Source: Thermoguttaceae bacterium (lineage in GTDB: Bacteria > Planctomycetota > Planctomycetia > Pirellulales > Thermoguttaceae). Taken from it: DNA of 64,000 nucleotides. A program made the position numbers and the translations under genes. The DNA is taken from the NCBI GenBank assembly GCA_025060325.1, contig JANXBW010000007.1, forward strand, positions 1-64,000. Direction: 5' to 3'. This document shows positions 43,807-54,013 of the stretch, piece after piece. Within the stretch, counting starts at the first letter, position 1. Every line of letters begins with the position of its first letter. Under the pieces are notes generated by a model. That model saw nothing but the letters and a program-made list of their open reading frames with translations. It did no database searches and was not told where the DNA came from.

Positions 43807-45315
43807 CTAACGTCGGCAGACCCAGTTGCCGCCAAGTCGGCGAAGAAGTTGCCTCATTTCAAGCAAGCTAATCGTGGCAAGAACCTCCGCAGTCGGGAGC
43901 CCCGTGCTTGCCACAATCCAGTCGATGGAGGTTGGGTCTTCGCCGACAGCCCGCAAAACCGCAAGTTCCTTCTCGGAAAGGTTAGCCCCCAACCCCGCCG
44001 GCACTCCCGAGGATGGACGTGCGGAACCGGCGAGCACCGAAGAGGCTTCACAGGTGCCCCCGGCACCCGGTTCCGACACCGGGAAGCCGACATTTGCACC
44101 CGCGACTGTGGGGTATTTACCCCTTTTGGCGGGGAAATGATCCCTTCCGGAGGCGATCATCGGCCGAAGAACCTCGATGACATCCTCCGGGCAGGTAACC
44201 ATCGTGGCTCCGTCCCGCAAGAGCCGGTTGCACCCTTGGGCAGTGCGATCGTCGGCCCGGCCGGGAACGGCGAAAACTTCTCGACCTTGGTTCAGCGCAT
44301 GCTGGGCAGTGATCAATGCGCCGCTTTTTGCCCCAGCTTCGACCACGATGGTTCCCCAGCTCAGACCACTAATAATCCGATTGCGTTTCGGAAAGCGGTT
44401 GCCCACCGGTGGGTCGAATGGTCGGCATTCACTGAGGAGGGCACCCTGGCTAACGATCTGATGTGCTAAGTCCTTGTGTTCCGGTGGATAGACGTTTAGT
44501 ATCCCGCTCCCGAGCACCGCCAATGTCCGGCCGCCGGCCAAGAGAGCACCCCGATGGGCGGCCGCATCAATTCCCCGGGCAAGTCCACTGACGATGGTAA
44601 AACCCACGGCAGCTAAACCCGCTGCTAACCGCTCTGCCTGGCGAAGCCCATACGGCGTGGCATGCCGAGTGCCCACAATGGCCACGGCGAAGTAATCCTG
44701 CGGCAAAAGCTCCCCTTTTACAAACAACACAGTGGGCGGATCCGGGAGCTGCCGCAAGAGCTCCGGGTAATCCGGGCTATCTGGGAAAAGGATGGCAATG
44801 TTTTCCTGCCGGCAGAGCGCCAACAGCTCGCGGACCTCCGTCTCGCTCGGAGCCTGCGTGATCCGCTCAGCCAGCACGGGACCAATCCGGGGCACTCGTT
44901 GGAGGGCGGTGGGCGAAGCCCGCAAGACCGCTTCCGGCGTTCCAAATCGGGCCAAGAGAAATTGGATCGTCCTCGGTCCAACCCCCTCCACTAATGCAAG
45001 CCGAAGATAAGCAATTCGTGACTCAACATCCTCTCCGGCGGGAATGGCCGAGTGAGAGGGGAGAGCTCGGGCCGAGCTCGCGCCGCTTTTCGGCACCGCC
45101 TCCTCGGGTCCCGCTGCCCCCTGGCCGGTAAGGGCATCGTCGGAGTCCTCTTTCTGGCCGGGCGGTTGGCCTTCCGGTTGCGCCTCGTGGCCTTCGAACC
45201 CTAACAACAGTTGATCAAGATCCGAGACTTTTCGCGACTCGCGAGCCACTGCCCATTTCCACCCCGCCAAAACATGCGAATCGTCCGTCGAGGCTTGCCC
45301 CCCGAGGGTCCGCAA
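43807..45315 (-). CDS. dprA: DNA-processing protein DprA
   Basis: Up to 502 residues, the single-strand DNA-binding protein that loads RecA during natural transformation. A helix-hairpin-helix-like N-terminal part (LVEGVGPRTIQFLLARFG, VPRIGPVLAERI) precedes the Rossmann-type DprA core. The core shows VAIVGTRHATPYG, VSGLARGIDAAAHRGAL, VLGSGILNVYPPEH, SECRPFDPPVGNRFPKRNRIISGLS and SGALITAQHALNQGREVFAVPG. A C-terminal winged-helix domain (IVASTGLPTAEVLATISLLEMRQLL) ends the protein. About 85 polar residues before the first domain are unusual, and the TTG start is uncertain; the true N-terminus may be shorter. Confidence 0.94.
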   Translation of the reverse strand: MRTLGGQASTDDSHVLAGWKWAVARESRKVSDLDQLLLGFEGHEAQPEGQPPGQKEDSDDALTGQGAAGPEEAVPKSGASSARALPSHSAIPAGEDVESRIAYLRLALVEGVGPRTIQFLLARFGTPEAVLRASPTALQRVPRIGPVLAERITQAPSETEVRELLALCRQENIAILFPDSPDYPELLRQLPDPPTVLFVKGELLPQDYFAVAIVGTRHATPYGLRQAERLAAGLAAVGFTIVSGLARGIDAAAHRGALLAGGRTLAVLGSGILNVYPPEHKDLAHQIVSQGALLSECRPFDPPVGNRFPKRNRIISGLSWGTIVVEAGAKSGALITAQHALNQGREVFAVPGRADDRTAQGCNRLLRDGATMVTCPEDVIEVLRPMIASGRDHFPAKRGKYPTVAGANVGFPVSEPGAGGTCEASSVLAGSARPSSGVPAGLGANLSEKELAVLRAVGEDPTSIDWIVASTGLPTAEVLATISLLEMRQLLRRLGGNWVCRR

Positions 45316-45427
45316 TTAACGGACAAAACTATCCGATTCTAAGAGCTAGCAAAGCCGGTCGAACCTCTTCTCGGGCCAATCTTGGATCCTTCCCAGCGCG
45401 GATCTTAGCCGCCGAAAACTAACAAGT

Positions 45428-46396
45428 TTAAGCGCTCTTAAGGACTTGAGCTACGAGTTTTTCCAAGAAGATGCGAGTGGCTTTAGCCGCGCTCAGGATC
45501 CCGTCCGCATCGCGCGGATTGGGCCGATCTACGCACTCGACGACAAGATCGCCGCTTGTGAATCCTCCCTGACGCAGCCGCCGCAGAACTGCAAAAAAAT
45601 CCACACGGCCCTTACCGGGCGTGACCCAAACGTCCTTCCGAAGTTGACCGCCTTCCTGGCTCATGACAAAGTCTTTGATGCACATACCGTGTCGGACAAG
45701 ACCGTCAACCTGGGCGGCGTCATCAACTGGATCAAGCTTACCATCGGAGTAGAAAAGAATATTCCCTGGGTCGTACCACAGGCTAAAGTTCGGGTGGCCT
45801 ACTTTTTCGATTGCCTTCCGACAATCTGGGCCGGTGGCATTCAGTCCTCCGTGAGGCTTAATTGTCAAGACAATTGATCGCTCTGCCGCGTAATCACAGC
45901 AGGCTTTGATCGTATCGTAATAAAGGTCGTAAAGCTTGGGATTACCAGTGCCACCGAGGAGAATCGATGTTGCACCGGCTGCCTTGCAGTTGTCGATTAA
46001 CCGCTGCAGACTAGCGACGGCGGCCTCCTGACCGGCGGAGAGGTTAAAGTCGCTGTAAACCGATGTTAGGACCAAATTCCGCTTGGTGATCTCTTCACCG
46101 ATGGCGGCGGCTTCTTCCCGGGGAATGTCCGGTGTAATAACCAATCGCCGACCGGGGAGGGTTGTTGTCATCAAGCCTACGTAACGGTACCCGGCCGTCG
46201 CTGCTGCATCAAGTGCCACGCGATAGTCGAAGGCATCCCACGGTCGCGTGTAAATGCCGATCCGATAGCCGCCAGCTTCTTCAAGGATGCCAGCGGAAAG
46301 GCGTCGCACTTGCCCGAGCAGAAGGCCCGTTGCGGTTACGCCAATAGTCCCATGCAAGAAACGGCGCCGGTTGCAAGTTCGATCTGTTGCTTTCAC
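45428..46396 (-). CDS. Tat-exported sugar phosphate isomerase/epimerase-like TIM-barrel protein
   Basis: 322 residues of the xylose isomerase-like TIM-barrel family. A Tat signal is present (NRRRFLHGTIGVTATGLLLG). Conserved barrel features include YRIGIYTRPWDAFDY, LTIKPHGGLNATGPDC, LWYDPGNILFYSDG, MCIKDFV and LVVECVD, with the acidic and His residues of a divalent-metal site. The GTG at 46396 has AAGGAG nine bases upstream and sits just before the twin-arginine motif, which is decisive over the longer frame to 46597. It is the second exported member of this family in the window. Two similar inverted repeats lie 230-330 bases upstream. Confidence 0.87.
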   Translation of the reverse strand: MKATDRTCNRRRFLHGTIGVTATGLLLGQVRRLSAGILEEAGGYRIGIYTRPWDAFDYRVALDAAATAGYRYVGLMTTTLPGRRLVITPDIPREEAAAIGEEITKRNLVLTSVYSDFNLSAGQEAAVASLQRLIDNCKAAGATSILLGGTGNPKLYDLYYDTIKACCDYAAERSIVLTIKPHGGLNATGPDCRKAIEKVGHPNFSLWYDPGNILFYSDGKLDPVDDAAQVDGLVRHGMCIKDFVMSQEGGQLRKDVWVTPGKGRVDFFAVLRRLRQGGFTSGDLVVECVDRPNPRDADGILSAAKATRIFLEKLVAQVLKSA

Positions 46397-47037
46397 GCTG
46401 AGATTCTCCTTCTCTTCTATTTGCGGCAAAGGCTGGATATTTATAAACGCGAAGCCTGCGTTTTTGCCAACGACCCGCCCTAAGTTAGCACCTGCTATTC
46501 TACTTCTCGGAGCAGCAACTTGCGTAAGATTTCCCTCGTCCTGAAGATATGTTTTTACGGGGCTAGCTATCCACTTCTGACCGCCCCACCACCGCAATCT
46601 CTACCAACCAAACGCGCGCCCTAATCAGCCGTAGAGAACTCTACGCTGCTACCCCGGCCGAGAATTTCCGTGTCTTTTGCGCGGCGGATCCGGAAGGCAA
46701 GCTTTCGCCCGGTAGGGAGAACTCCTACTTTGTCAACGGCCGGGAGATTAAAACGATCGGTTGTGCCATCGCGCTTCCAGTCTTATAGTTTCTCGCCAGC
46801 GACATGCAAGCACAGTTTCTCCCGGTATCGGTTTGCTTTCGAGCCAATTCAGTGCAGCCGGAGCTAATGGGGCCGGTTCGCTCTGCCGGTTCACAGCTGC
46901 TGTAACCTGCTTCGAGCAAGCAACCGAGGACGACCGCCGCAGGATGCCCCAATTATCTCGCCACGACAAGAAAATGGAAAGTCTGCCCGCCGTGGAATCA
47001 TATGCGGCCGGCGGGGGTTCCGCTTTGTTAACAGCTA
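46397..47037. other. Gene-free region with paired inverted repeats
   Basis: 641 bp upstream of the TIM-barrel gene and downstream of the sulfatase gene. Apart from the two related inverted repeats listed separately, nothing was recognised. Confidence 0.4.
46630..46728. promoter_or_regulatory. Two related inverted repeats, possible operator pair
   Basis: Site 1 (46630-46645) is CGTAGAG-AA-CTCTACG, perfect seven-base arms. Site 2 (46712-46728) is GTAGGGAG-AA-CTCCTAC, the same plan with one extra G on the left. Both share GTAG...GAGAACTC...TAC. Their centres are about 83 bases apart, close to eight turns of B-DNA, which would put them on the same face. Confidence 0.45.
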
Positions 47038-48837
47038 TCAGTTTTTACCAGCTGACACAAGCCGAAGGCTAATCATCCACACGTCGACAGCACGCTGACC
47101 GGGGATCTTATCCGCTCGCAAAGTCAAGAGCCCTCTGTCGGCCGGGAGATTTAACATCCCTAAACGAAGAGGCCGAAACTCCTTCATGTACGATTCCGAC
47201 CGCGGTACGCGATCTTCGGCGGCACCGATCAACGGAGGGTCGAATGCCTCGGCGACTGTCGCGGCTACAGAACTTTCGCCAAAGCTCAGTCGCAACTGGG
47301 CGCCGACATCCTCTGCCCGGCAAGTGTAGTAAAGGGTAGCCTCGTACAAGCCGGCTGTTTTCACCTCGATGTCCCACGTGATGCTGTCATCGGTGCTTTC
47401 CCAGCCAGTGAAGAAGGAGCAGTTCGGATGCACCGAACTTCGCCGGATCTTACCGTGTGGGACCCCATCGCGGGCCGGCAAGTAAGCAATCGGAAACTGT
47501 GTATACCCCACGGGAAAAGGCCGAGTGTCTGGCTCCTTGGGCAGGACCTCCTGGCGAAAACGCTCCACGGCCTGAGAAAGTCGAGCAGCCACCGCCGGGA
47601 GCTGACTCCGAAGATCCCGGGTTTGCCCCGGATCGGTTACAAGCGAGTACAGCCGGCCGCGGTCATCGAGCACGTATTCCCGCGTGCGCACGCTAACACG
47701 ACCATTCTGATGGACGAGAATCATTCGGTCAGGCCAGCCCGCACTCTCTCCGCGTAAAAGCGGCACAAGGCTCTTGCCGTCAACAGGTTTTGGGGGCCGC
47801 CAGCTTAGACCAGCAAGTTCCACCAGGGTGGGGGCTAAATCGATGGCGGCAGCCGGCTCGGCGATGACCATGCCTGCCGGAATCTGCCCAGGCCACCAAA
47901 AGATGCACGGCACCCGGCACCCGCCCTCATCAGTGGAGCCTTTCCGACCACGCAGTCCTCCATTCCAGCGCCAACCATTCGGTCCGTTGTCAGAAAAGTA
48001 AACAACGATTGTCCGGTTCTCTAATCCCAGCTCGGCTAGTGCCCGACGGAGCCTACCCACGTTCCAGTCGATATTTTCGCACATTGCCAGTGCGGCCCGA
48101 GTTGCCTGGAGATCTTCCTCGGCTGCATGGTGGGGCATCGGTAACTCAGCGATGGCAAAACGTTGATAAAACTCATCCGGCACCTGAAAGGGAGAATGCG
48201 GCGTATTGAAGGCTAGGCAGCAAAAGACCGGTTCGTCCTGGTGTTTACGGAAAAAGTCAATGGCCCGATTTGTCAAATCATCCGGCAGATAGCCGCTCCC
48301 CCTGACCCATGTGTCGTTCCATTCAAGCGGCGGACTAAAGTAATGACCCCAATGGCCGGAGGTGAAGCCATAGAATTCCTCAAACCCACGCCCCAGCGGG
48401 TGGTATGGATATTGGCTACCGTTATGCCACTTCCCGAAAATCGCTGTGCGATATCCTGCCTGCCGGAAGACCTCTGCCACAATCTGTTCGTCCAAGTTGA
48501 GCCGTTCTGCTCCGGTGGTGACACCTCGTACACCGGTGCGTGGATGATAGCGGCCGGTAAGGAATTCGGCCCGGGTTGGGGCGCAAACAGGGCTAACATA
48601 AAACCGTTCGAATCGAGCACCCTCTTGAGCAAGTCGGTCGATGTTCGGCGTCCTAAGATTTTTGTTGCCGTGGATGCTCAAATCGCCCCAGCCTTGGTCG
48701 TCGGTGATGATAACAAGGACATTCGGCCGTTTGGCTGGCCCGGGGCCTTCCACCGCAAACATTTGCCCCCTGCGACCGAGAGCAACCACAGCCACCATAA
48801 GGCAGGAGGCAAATGCGATCACTCTCCGCCGGGACAT
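47038..48837 (-). CDS. Exported type I sulfatase
   Basis: 599 residues. A signal peptide (about 1-29) is followed by the arylsulfatase core: RPNVLVIITDDQGWGD with the paired metal Asp, the formylglycine motif CAPTRAEFLTGR with Cys85, FGKWHNG and YFSDNGPN. Maturation needs an anaerobic or FGE-type activating enzyme, not seen here. After the alpha/beta core (to about 430) there is a C-terminal beta-rich domain (IRRSSVHPNCSFFTGW, ITWDIEVKTAGLYEATLYYTC, VDVWMISLRLV) that looks like a carbohydrate-binding module. The start at 48837 is chosen because the basic-hydrophobic signal begins there, although the frame extends to 48948. A glycosidase gene lies 204 bp upstream on the same strand. Confidence 0.92.
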   Translation of the reverse strand: MSRRRVIAFASCLMVAVVALGRRGQMFAVEGPGPAKRPNVLVIITDDQGWGDLSIHGNKNLRTPNIDRLAQEGARFERFYVSPVCAPTRAEFLTGRYHPRTGVRGVTTGAERLNLDEQIVAEVFRQAGYRTAIFGKWHNGSQYPYHPLGRGFEEFYGFTSGHWGHYFSPPLEWNDTWVRGSGYLPDDLTNRAIDFFRKHQDEPVFCCLAFNTPHSPFQVPDEFYQRFAIAELPMPHHAAEEDLQATRAALAMCENIDWNVGRLRRALAELGLENRTIVVYFSDNGPNGWRWNGGLRGRKGSTDEGGCRVPCIFWWPGQIPAGMVIAEPAAAIDLAPTLVELAGLSWRPPKPVDGKSLVPLLRGESAGWPDRMILVHQNGRVSVRTREYVLDDRGRLYSLVTDPGQTRDLRSQLPAVAARLSQAVERFRQEVLPKEPDTRPFPVGYTQFPIAYLPARDGVPHGKIRRSSVHPNCSFFTGWESTDDSITWDIEVKTAGLYEATLYYTCRAEDVGAQLRLSFGESSVAATVAEAFDPPLIGAAEDRVPRSESYMKEFRPLRLGMLNLPADRGLLTLRADKIPGQRAVDVWMISLRLVSAGKN

Positions 48838-49041
48838 AGGCAAAACCCTAAAAAGCAAAATAAACAGGATCGGGACGCAAAAGCCGCGGGCACGCAGACC
48901 AAGACAGCTCTTTGGCACAATCACGGCGCTATCGTGCCGCGTGTACACTAGCGCGTGGTGCAGGATTGGCCCTCACGCAGACTGGCCCGTTGCTTGCCGC
49001 GAGAGTGCTGGTAGTGGCGGCGTTTTCAATTCCCGGCCAAT

Positions 49042-51690
49042 TTACCGGGACGAAGCTGCCCCAATTTCAATTTCGTACCATAGGGTTTGATAACTTGGGT
49101 GGATTTCGACGGCGCAGACCTTGGCTCCCCGGATCATTGGCCGACTAACGCGAACCTCAGCTTTTCGATTCCCGCGCTCGTCGAGCGCCCAAGCGCGGAC
49201 TTGCTCGGCCGGGACCGGCAGCTTGATTCGACCAGCAATACCCTCGCATAGCACCGGCTCGGTCCCCCAATTGCGGCGGAGGGTAATGCGCTGGCCGCCA
49301 AGCTCCTCGAGCTTTGCGCCGCTGTTTTGCACATAACCGGTGGCGGCAAGAAGGATCCGTGCTGGTCCGAGGAAGTCATCGCCCTCAATCACCGTGAGGG
49401 AAACTGTACCCCAGTCCAGCCGAGTCTTCTCAAGTTGGAGGCCCACCTCTCCCAGATCAAAAGTTCGCCCACCGATGAATCCAGTGAACACCTTGGTGCG
49501 AGAGGTGTTGACGATGAAAAAGCCAGCCCCCTCTTGCGAAACATCCCAAACAATCTCCCCCGTGTCAGAGCGAAATACCTGCTGAGGGGGTAGACCCTGG
49601 GGAGGCTCTCCGGCCTGGCTTCCCTTGACGTCCACACCAATCGCGTGGACGAGACCCCACCGAGAAGGCAGGCCTACGTCGTCTGTGGTTAAACGGCGGG
49701 AATTAAGCGTTTTTCGCAGAATTTCCCGTTCCTTCTCCGGTGAAAGTGGCGCAGCCAGGAGCTTCTCCGCCGGCTTTACATCGCCGCGAAGGAACATAGC
49801 GGCACAGGCTGGCATGTGCACAAGTCGCGTTGGATCGCTTTTGATGTCGAAATAGCCCTGAAGGCGCCGGATTTCAAAATCGCGGCTGTGGGAGTAACAA
49901 AAGACGTAGATACCACCCCAACCCTGGAAGGCCCCGAAGGCAGCCACCATGGGGAACCCTTCCGCCGCATAAAACAGGGGTGCCGGATGATTGTATTCAC
50001 TTAGTGTATAGACTCGTCCCACCACGCGCCGAGAGGCGAGTGTCGTCAACGTGCCCCCTGGATTGTTGACCATCGCGATGTTGCGGACATACCAGTTCTC
50101 GGGATCCCACGGGCGTCCAGGAAAAGCTGGATGTTGCCAATAGGCGTGATCATCGAGATAGTCCAGTTGGGCCTGAATGTGCGTGGGGCCATAGCCTAGT
50201 TGGGTCCCAGCCACTAGGGCTTTAACCCCAAGCTCCTCTTTAAGGAAGCGGAACATGCCCACCCAATAGGCCCGCTCTACGTCCCACATAAAATCGGCGA
50301 AATCAGCTCGAGCTTGTTCGGGTATCACCGGCCCGCGGCGCCTGGGGACCGGCACAGAATCATCCTCAAGCCGCTCGCCGGCTTTCAAACCGATCACACC
50401 GCCTGGGCGAAGCGAAAAAAGAGCCAGCTCGTATGTGCCCGGTTGTAAACTTGTGATCGTGATCCGGGCATTGGGGTCATCCTTCTCGGCGAAGAAGGTT
50501 AGCTGGAAAGATCGCCACTCTCGATCAACCGGTATAGGGCTGGCTAGCCCTAGATTCTCCCACGGCTCGTGGGCCATCATGCAGTTAACCGTAATGGAAC
50601 CGGGCTTATCCGCGCGGACAAATCCTTGTAGGGTGTAAGGCATGCCTTGCTTAACGGCAATGCCCGGGTGCGCTATTTGTGGACGCCAGGGCACCTCCCC
50701 CATTCGCTCGACGCGGATCTGAAGTGCCGCCGCCCCTTGCGGACCAGTGGGCAGACGCCTAATTTCCACCAGAGTTTGGCTGTCGCGCTCCAGGCGCCAA
50801 AACTTTTCGTAATCCGGGCCGAACTTCCCGCCGGCAAGGAGCTCTTCGCCCAGGGGAAATTCGCCTGCCTTCCAAGCAGCGCGAAGGGCGTCAGTAGTTC
50901 CGTACTTTTTCTTTAACCAGTCGTTCCACAACTTTCGGAAGGTCGTAGCATAGGGATCGGGCAGATCATCAAGATCTCCCCAGTTCCACACTGTGTACAA
51001 AGCGTCCTCATTGCTTATCTCTACAAAGGCAACGGCCGGGTCCTCAGCATACGTGAGGCCTGTATACGGATTGCGGTGCAAGAGGAGATCGCGAGCATAT
51101 TTCTTCTGAAGCTCGATCATCCGCGGCTCAAAATTGCCCAATCCCTTGTCATACTGCGGTCGCTTGTCGCGATGAGGGAAGCCTTCCTTGTCGTCCAGCC
51201 AGCGGGAAACGTGCAAATTGATATTGACGTAAATCCCGTTTTCCTTGAGCTGGTAGATAAGGTAATCGAGTTGATCAAGCTTTTCTGGATCAATGATCGT
51301 CTTATTAGGGCTTTTGCCCCAGATGGAATAACTATCCATGTGGTGAAGCCGGACCACGTTAAACCCAAAGCTTGCAAGTCGCTTGGCCAAACGCTCGGCC
51401 TCCTGTCGGCTGGGGAAACAGGCTTCAAAGCACAGATTAGTTCCCCAGAAGCGGATCGGGCCTGCGTCGGTCACTAGACGATCGCCCTGGGCCCGAACAT
51501 GCCCAAACTTCCCGGCAGGCCGATGCAGCCACCTAGAGACATCGGTAATATTCGGCCGGTCACCGTAAGCGACGACAAATGGAAAAAGATCGCCCTCGGC
51601 TTGGGCTGTTGACGAAAGACCCACTGCCACAAGGCCGGCCACTAGGCCGACAAGCCATGGAACAGTCTGCAAAAAGCGGCTTTCCTTCAT
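49042..51690 (-). CDS. Exported clan GH-A (GH5-like) glycoside hydrolase
   Basis: 882 residues with a signal peptide (about 1-31, ending TAQA). The catalytic TIM barrel starts with PIRFWGTNLCFEACFPS and has FNVVRLHHMD, YVNINLH and FVEISNEDAL, giving the acid/base Glu228 after Asn. The probable nucleophile is the Glu in YTLSEYNHPAP at about residue 605. A beta-sandwich resembling a carbohydrate-binding module is inserted in the barrel (about 320-430, with GMPYTLQGFVRADKPG). Another beta domain follows it. Specificity (cellulase, mannanase or galactosidase) is not clear. Its place next to the sulfatase suggests sulfated polysaccharide breakdown. The sulfatase gene lies downstream. Confidence 0.85.
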   Translation of the reverse strand: MKESRFLQTVPWLVGLVAGLVAVGLSSTAQAEGDLFPFVVAYGDRPNITDVSRWLHRPAGKFGHVRAQGDRLVTDAGPIRFWGTNLCFEACFPSRQEAERLAKRLASFGFNVVRLHHMDSYSIWGKSPNKTIIDPEKLDQLDYLIYQLKENGIYVNINLHVSRWLDDKEGFPHRDKRPQYDKGLGNFEPRMIELQKKYARDLLLHRNPYTGLTYAEDPAVAFVEISNEDALYTVWNWGDLDDLPDPYATTFRKLWNDWLKKKYGTTDALRAAWKAGEFPLGEELLAGGKFGPDYEKFWRLERDSQTLVEIRRLPTGPQGAAALQIRVERMGEVPWRPQIAHPGIAVKQGMPYTLQGFVRADKPGSITVNCMMAHEPWENLGLASPIPVDREWRSFQLTFFAEKDDPNARITITSLQPGTYELALFSLRPGGVIGLKAGERLEDDSVPVPRRRGPVIPEQARADFADFMWDVERAYWVGMFRFLKEELGVKALVAGTQLGYGPTHIQAQLDYLDDHAYWQHPAFPGRPWDPENWYVRNIAMVNNPGGTLTTLASRRVVGRVYTLSEYNHPAPLFYAAEGFPMVAAFGAFQGWGGIYVFCYSHSRDFEIRRLQGYFDIKSDPTRLVHMPACAAMFLRGDVKPAEKLLAAPLSPEKEREILRKTLNSRRLTTDDVGLPSRWGLVHAIGVDVKGSQAGEPPQGLPPQQVFRSDTGEIVWDVSQEGAGFFIVNTSRTKVFTGFIGGRTFDLGEVGLQLEKTRLDWGTVSLTVIEGDDFLGPARILLAATGYVQNSGAKLEELGGQRITLRRNWGTEPVLCEGIAGRIKLPVPAEQVRAWALDERGNRKAEVRVSRPMIRGAKVCAVEIHPSYQTLWYEIEIGAASSR

Positions 51691-51876
51691 GATTGGATCC
51701 CTACACGAAGACCTTTGCCACCTTGAAGTTTCGGCGGGACATTCCCTTTGACCCTGCGAGGTTCTCAGACTTGCCCTTTAGGGGAAAGTTACCGGCAGGA
51801 CCGGCCCGGCGGGCGGGCATGCCGAGTTAACCGAGGCAATTCCGGCTGGAAGTGGGTAACACGAGGCCGGTGGGCG

Positions 51877-53715
51877 CTAGAACTCCATCCGGCAAAAGGC
51901 GCGGATCCCCAGCCACATGGGCACGGCAGCAAAAAGCCCTCCAATAACCGGGCTTGCCACCGTCCCGAGCAGCCACCACCACCGCAAGAGCGGTTCAAGC
52001 TGGGGATGAAGTTCAGCAATGGTACTGCCACCAGGGGTCCATGATCCAAGCAGCAGATGCGTGGGCAGCCCCGCCGCCATCACCACGCTGACAATTAAAA
52101 CGGTGCTAAGAATCAAGTTCAATGTCCCGCCAAATCCGGCAGCTATTTTCGCCGGAGACGGCTCTCGGAAATTAGGAATCTTTGCCCCCAGCCCCACCGC
52201 CAACCCTGATAGCCCAACCGCTAAGCTCACACAAAGAAGCTGATGAGTGGCAAGGATCTTTGGCGAGACCCCCAGCATGCTGTCACTCAGGAGAATCAGT
52301 CCACAGCAAGGAATAACTGTTCCCACGGTGGCAAACCAGAATTTGCTCCACAACAAGGTTTCCCGCTTAAGCGGCAACAGGCCAAGGATCCAAAAATTGC
52401 GGCCTTCGAGGCTAATCATCGGGAAGATGAATCTCGTCGTAAACGTCGAAATAAGCAGAGCCACCACAGCCAGGTTGAGCAAGCTTACCATGTTGACCCA
52501 GCCTTGGTAGTAGGTCTCATAACTAAAACGCCGAATGTTGATGAAATAAAGCACAAGAAGGCCGAAGAAGATAAGCACTTGTGTCCACTGCACCGGATCG
52601 CGGCGGAAAAGGCGAAAGTCCTTCAGGAGTAGCACTCGGGTCTGCAATGGCAAAGGACTCAAGGATGCCGATAGCCACCGGTCCAAAGAATGCAACCTGA
52701 CTTTTCTCCTGCGGGTTTGGCCGGCTTGAGCTTCCGAGAACACTCGCCGGAAAAGCCCCGCGGCTGTCCAGACCCCAATTTGCCGAAAGAAAAGTGCATT
52801 GGCCACCAGCACCCCAAGGAAAGCAAGACTTTCCACCGGTTGGTGGCGGCTTGCTTCGAGCAAAGCACTACTTAGCCACCAACTGGGCAACAATCGATGT
52901 TGTGTAAATCGCAGCCGGGCAAAGATCTGCTGGAACCACTCCGGGGCCAATGCCTGCTCACTGAGGGCCGTGCGAACATACCAAACCCCCCAGGCAAGGC
53001 CAAAGACCACCACAGTCCCGGCAAGAATCGCAAGAAGTCCCGGCCGTCGCAAAATCCGGTGCACTAACACCAAGCACACGATCGCCCCAAAAGAGGCGGG
53101 GATGTGGGTAAAGGCGACCAAATTGGCCGGCATCAACAGGTAGTAATACCAGGGTGCCTGAACAACCACACCATAAGCAAGAAGAACGGGAGTGCCCAAA
53201 AGGAGAAAAGCCCAACTGCTTAGAAAGAAAGCATCTCCATACTTGAAAACAAAGATCCGCTCTGCTCGCACGGGCAGTGTCAGTAGGAGGCCCACATCCG
53301 GCGAACGAAACAGACTTCCGTAAAGCAGAATCGCCGAAGAGAAAGCAAGCATAATCATCAACGTGACAAAAAAGACGCCAAAAATGACCTCGATCACCTC
53401 CACCAATAAGTCCGCAGGGATAGTGTTCTTCAGAAATAGGAATCCGTCGGCAGACAGAAGGAAAAGAGCAAGCCAAAGCACGGCGCTTAGCAGTGCCATC
53501 ACGCCCAGCTGAAGCCATGAGTTCTGTATGGTTTGCCAGAGAACCGTGCGAAAGATCCGGCGCCGCAGCTGACTAAACGTGGTGCCCTCTGTCCAAGAAC
53601 TAGGCAAGCGCGCTGTGTACGAGTTTACCACACTCTGAAGGCTTCCAGCAAAGAAAGGCGTGCCTTCCGTCGCAATATCGATGGTACCAGCTGAAAGATT
53701 CGCCGATCGACTCAT
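51877..53715 (-). CDS. ABC-2-type transporter permease
   Basis: 612 residues with about 12-14 hydrophobic segments, for example WLQLGVMALLSAVLWLALFLLSA, VIFGVFFVTLMIMLAFSSAILLYG, FVSFPVMLPVLLAYG-like stretches and LILSTVLIVSVVMAAGLP. This length suggests a full two-half exporter in one chain. No catalytic motif is expected. It is followed upstream on the same strand by the ATPase gene, so the two probably form one exporter. The substrate is unknown. The ATG at 53715 has only a weak ribosome-binding site. Confidence 0.8.
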   Translation of the reverse strand: MSRSANLSAGTIDIATEGTPFFAGSLQSVVNSYTARLPSSWTEGTTFSQLRRRIFRTVLWQTIQNSWLQLGVMALLSAVLWLALFLLSADGFLFLKNTIPADLLVEVIEVIFGVFFVTLMIMLAFSSAILLYGSLFRSPDVGLLLTLPVRAERIFVFKYGDAFFLSSWAFLLLGTPVLLAYGVVVQAPWYYYLLMPANLVAFTHIPASFGAIVCLVLVHRILRRPGLLAILAGTVVVFGLAWGVWYVRTALSEQALAPEWFQQIFARLRFTQHRLLPSWWLSSALLEASRHQPVESLAFLGVLVANALFFRQIGVWTAAGLFRRVFSEAQAGQTRRRKVRLHSLDRWLSASLSPLPLQTRVLLLKDFRLFRRDPVQWTQVLIFFGLLVLYFINIRRFSYETYYQGWVNMVSLLNLAVVALLISTFTTRFIFPMISLEGRNFWILGLLPLKRETLLWSKFWFATVGTVIPCCGLILLSDSMLGVSPKILATHQLLCVSLAVGLSGLAVGLGAKIPNFREPSPAKIAAGFGGTLNLILSTVLIVSVVMAAGLPTHLLLGSWTPGGSTIAELHPQLEPLLRWWWLLGTVASPVIGGLFAAVPMWLGIRAFCRMEF

Positions 53716-54013
53716 GGGCTAATTGTTACACAAGTTGATATCCGCTGATCGTCCCACTTCAACGCTCAAGTTATTGTCGCCAAAGCAGTCGCCGTGCCTG
53801 GCCAAAGGTGACTCGGCCGGCTTCGGCACCAGGTCCCGCGAGTATTCCCCCCTCTTTGTCACTCAGGCGCTTCGGTTTCTGCCGTTCGCGAAATTAACCG
53901 ATCCAGCCACTTAAATCGATTGCAGGCTAAATAAAATCTGCGACTTTCATCCACGCGCGGCAGCCTGCCGATCGCCGCCCGGGCTTGCTAAGCGGTAACA
54001 GCGTTCTTTCTGG

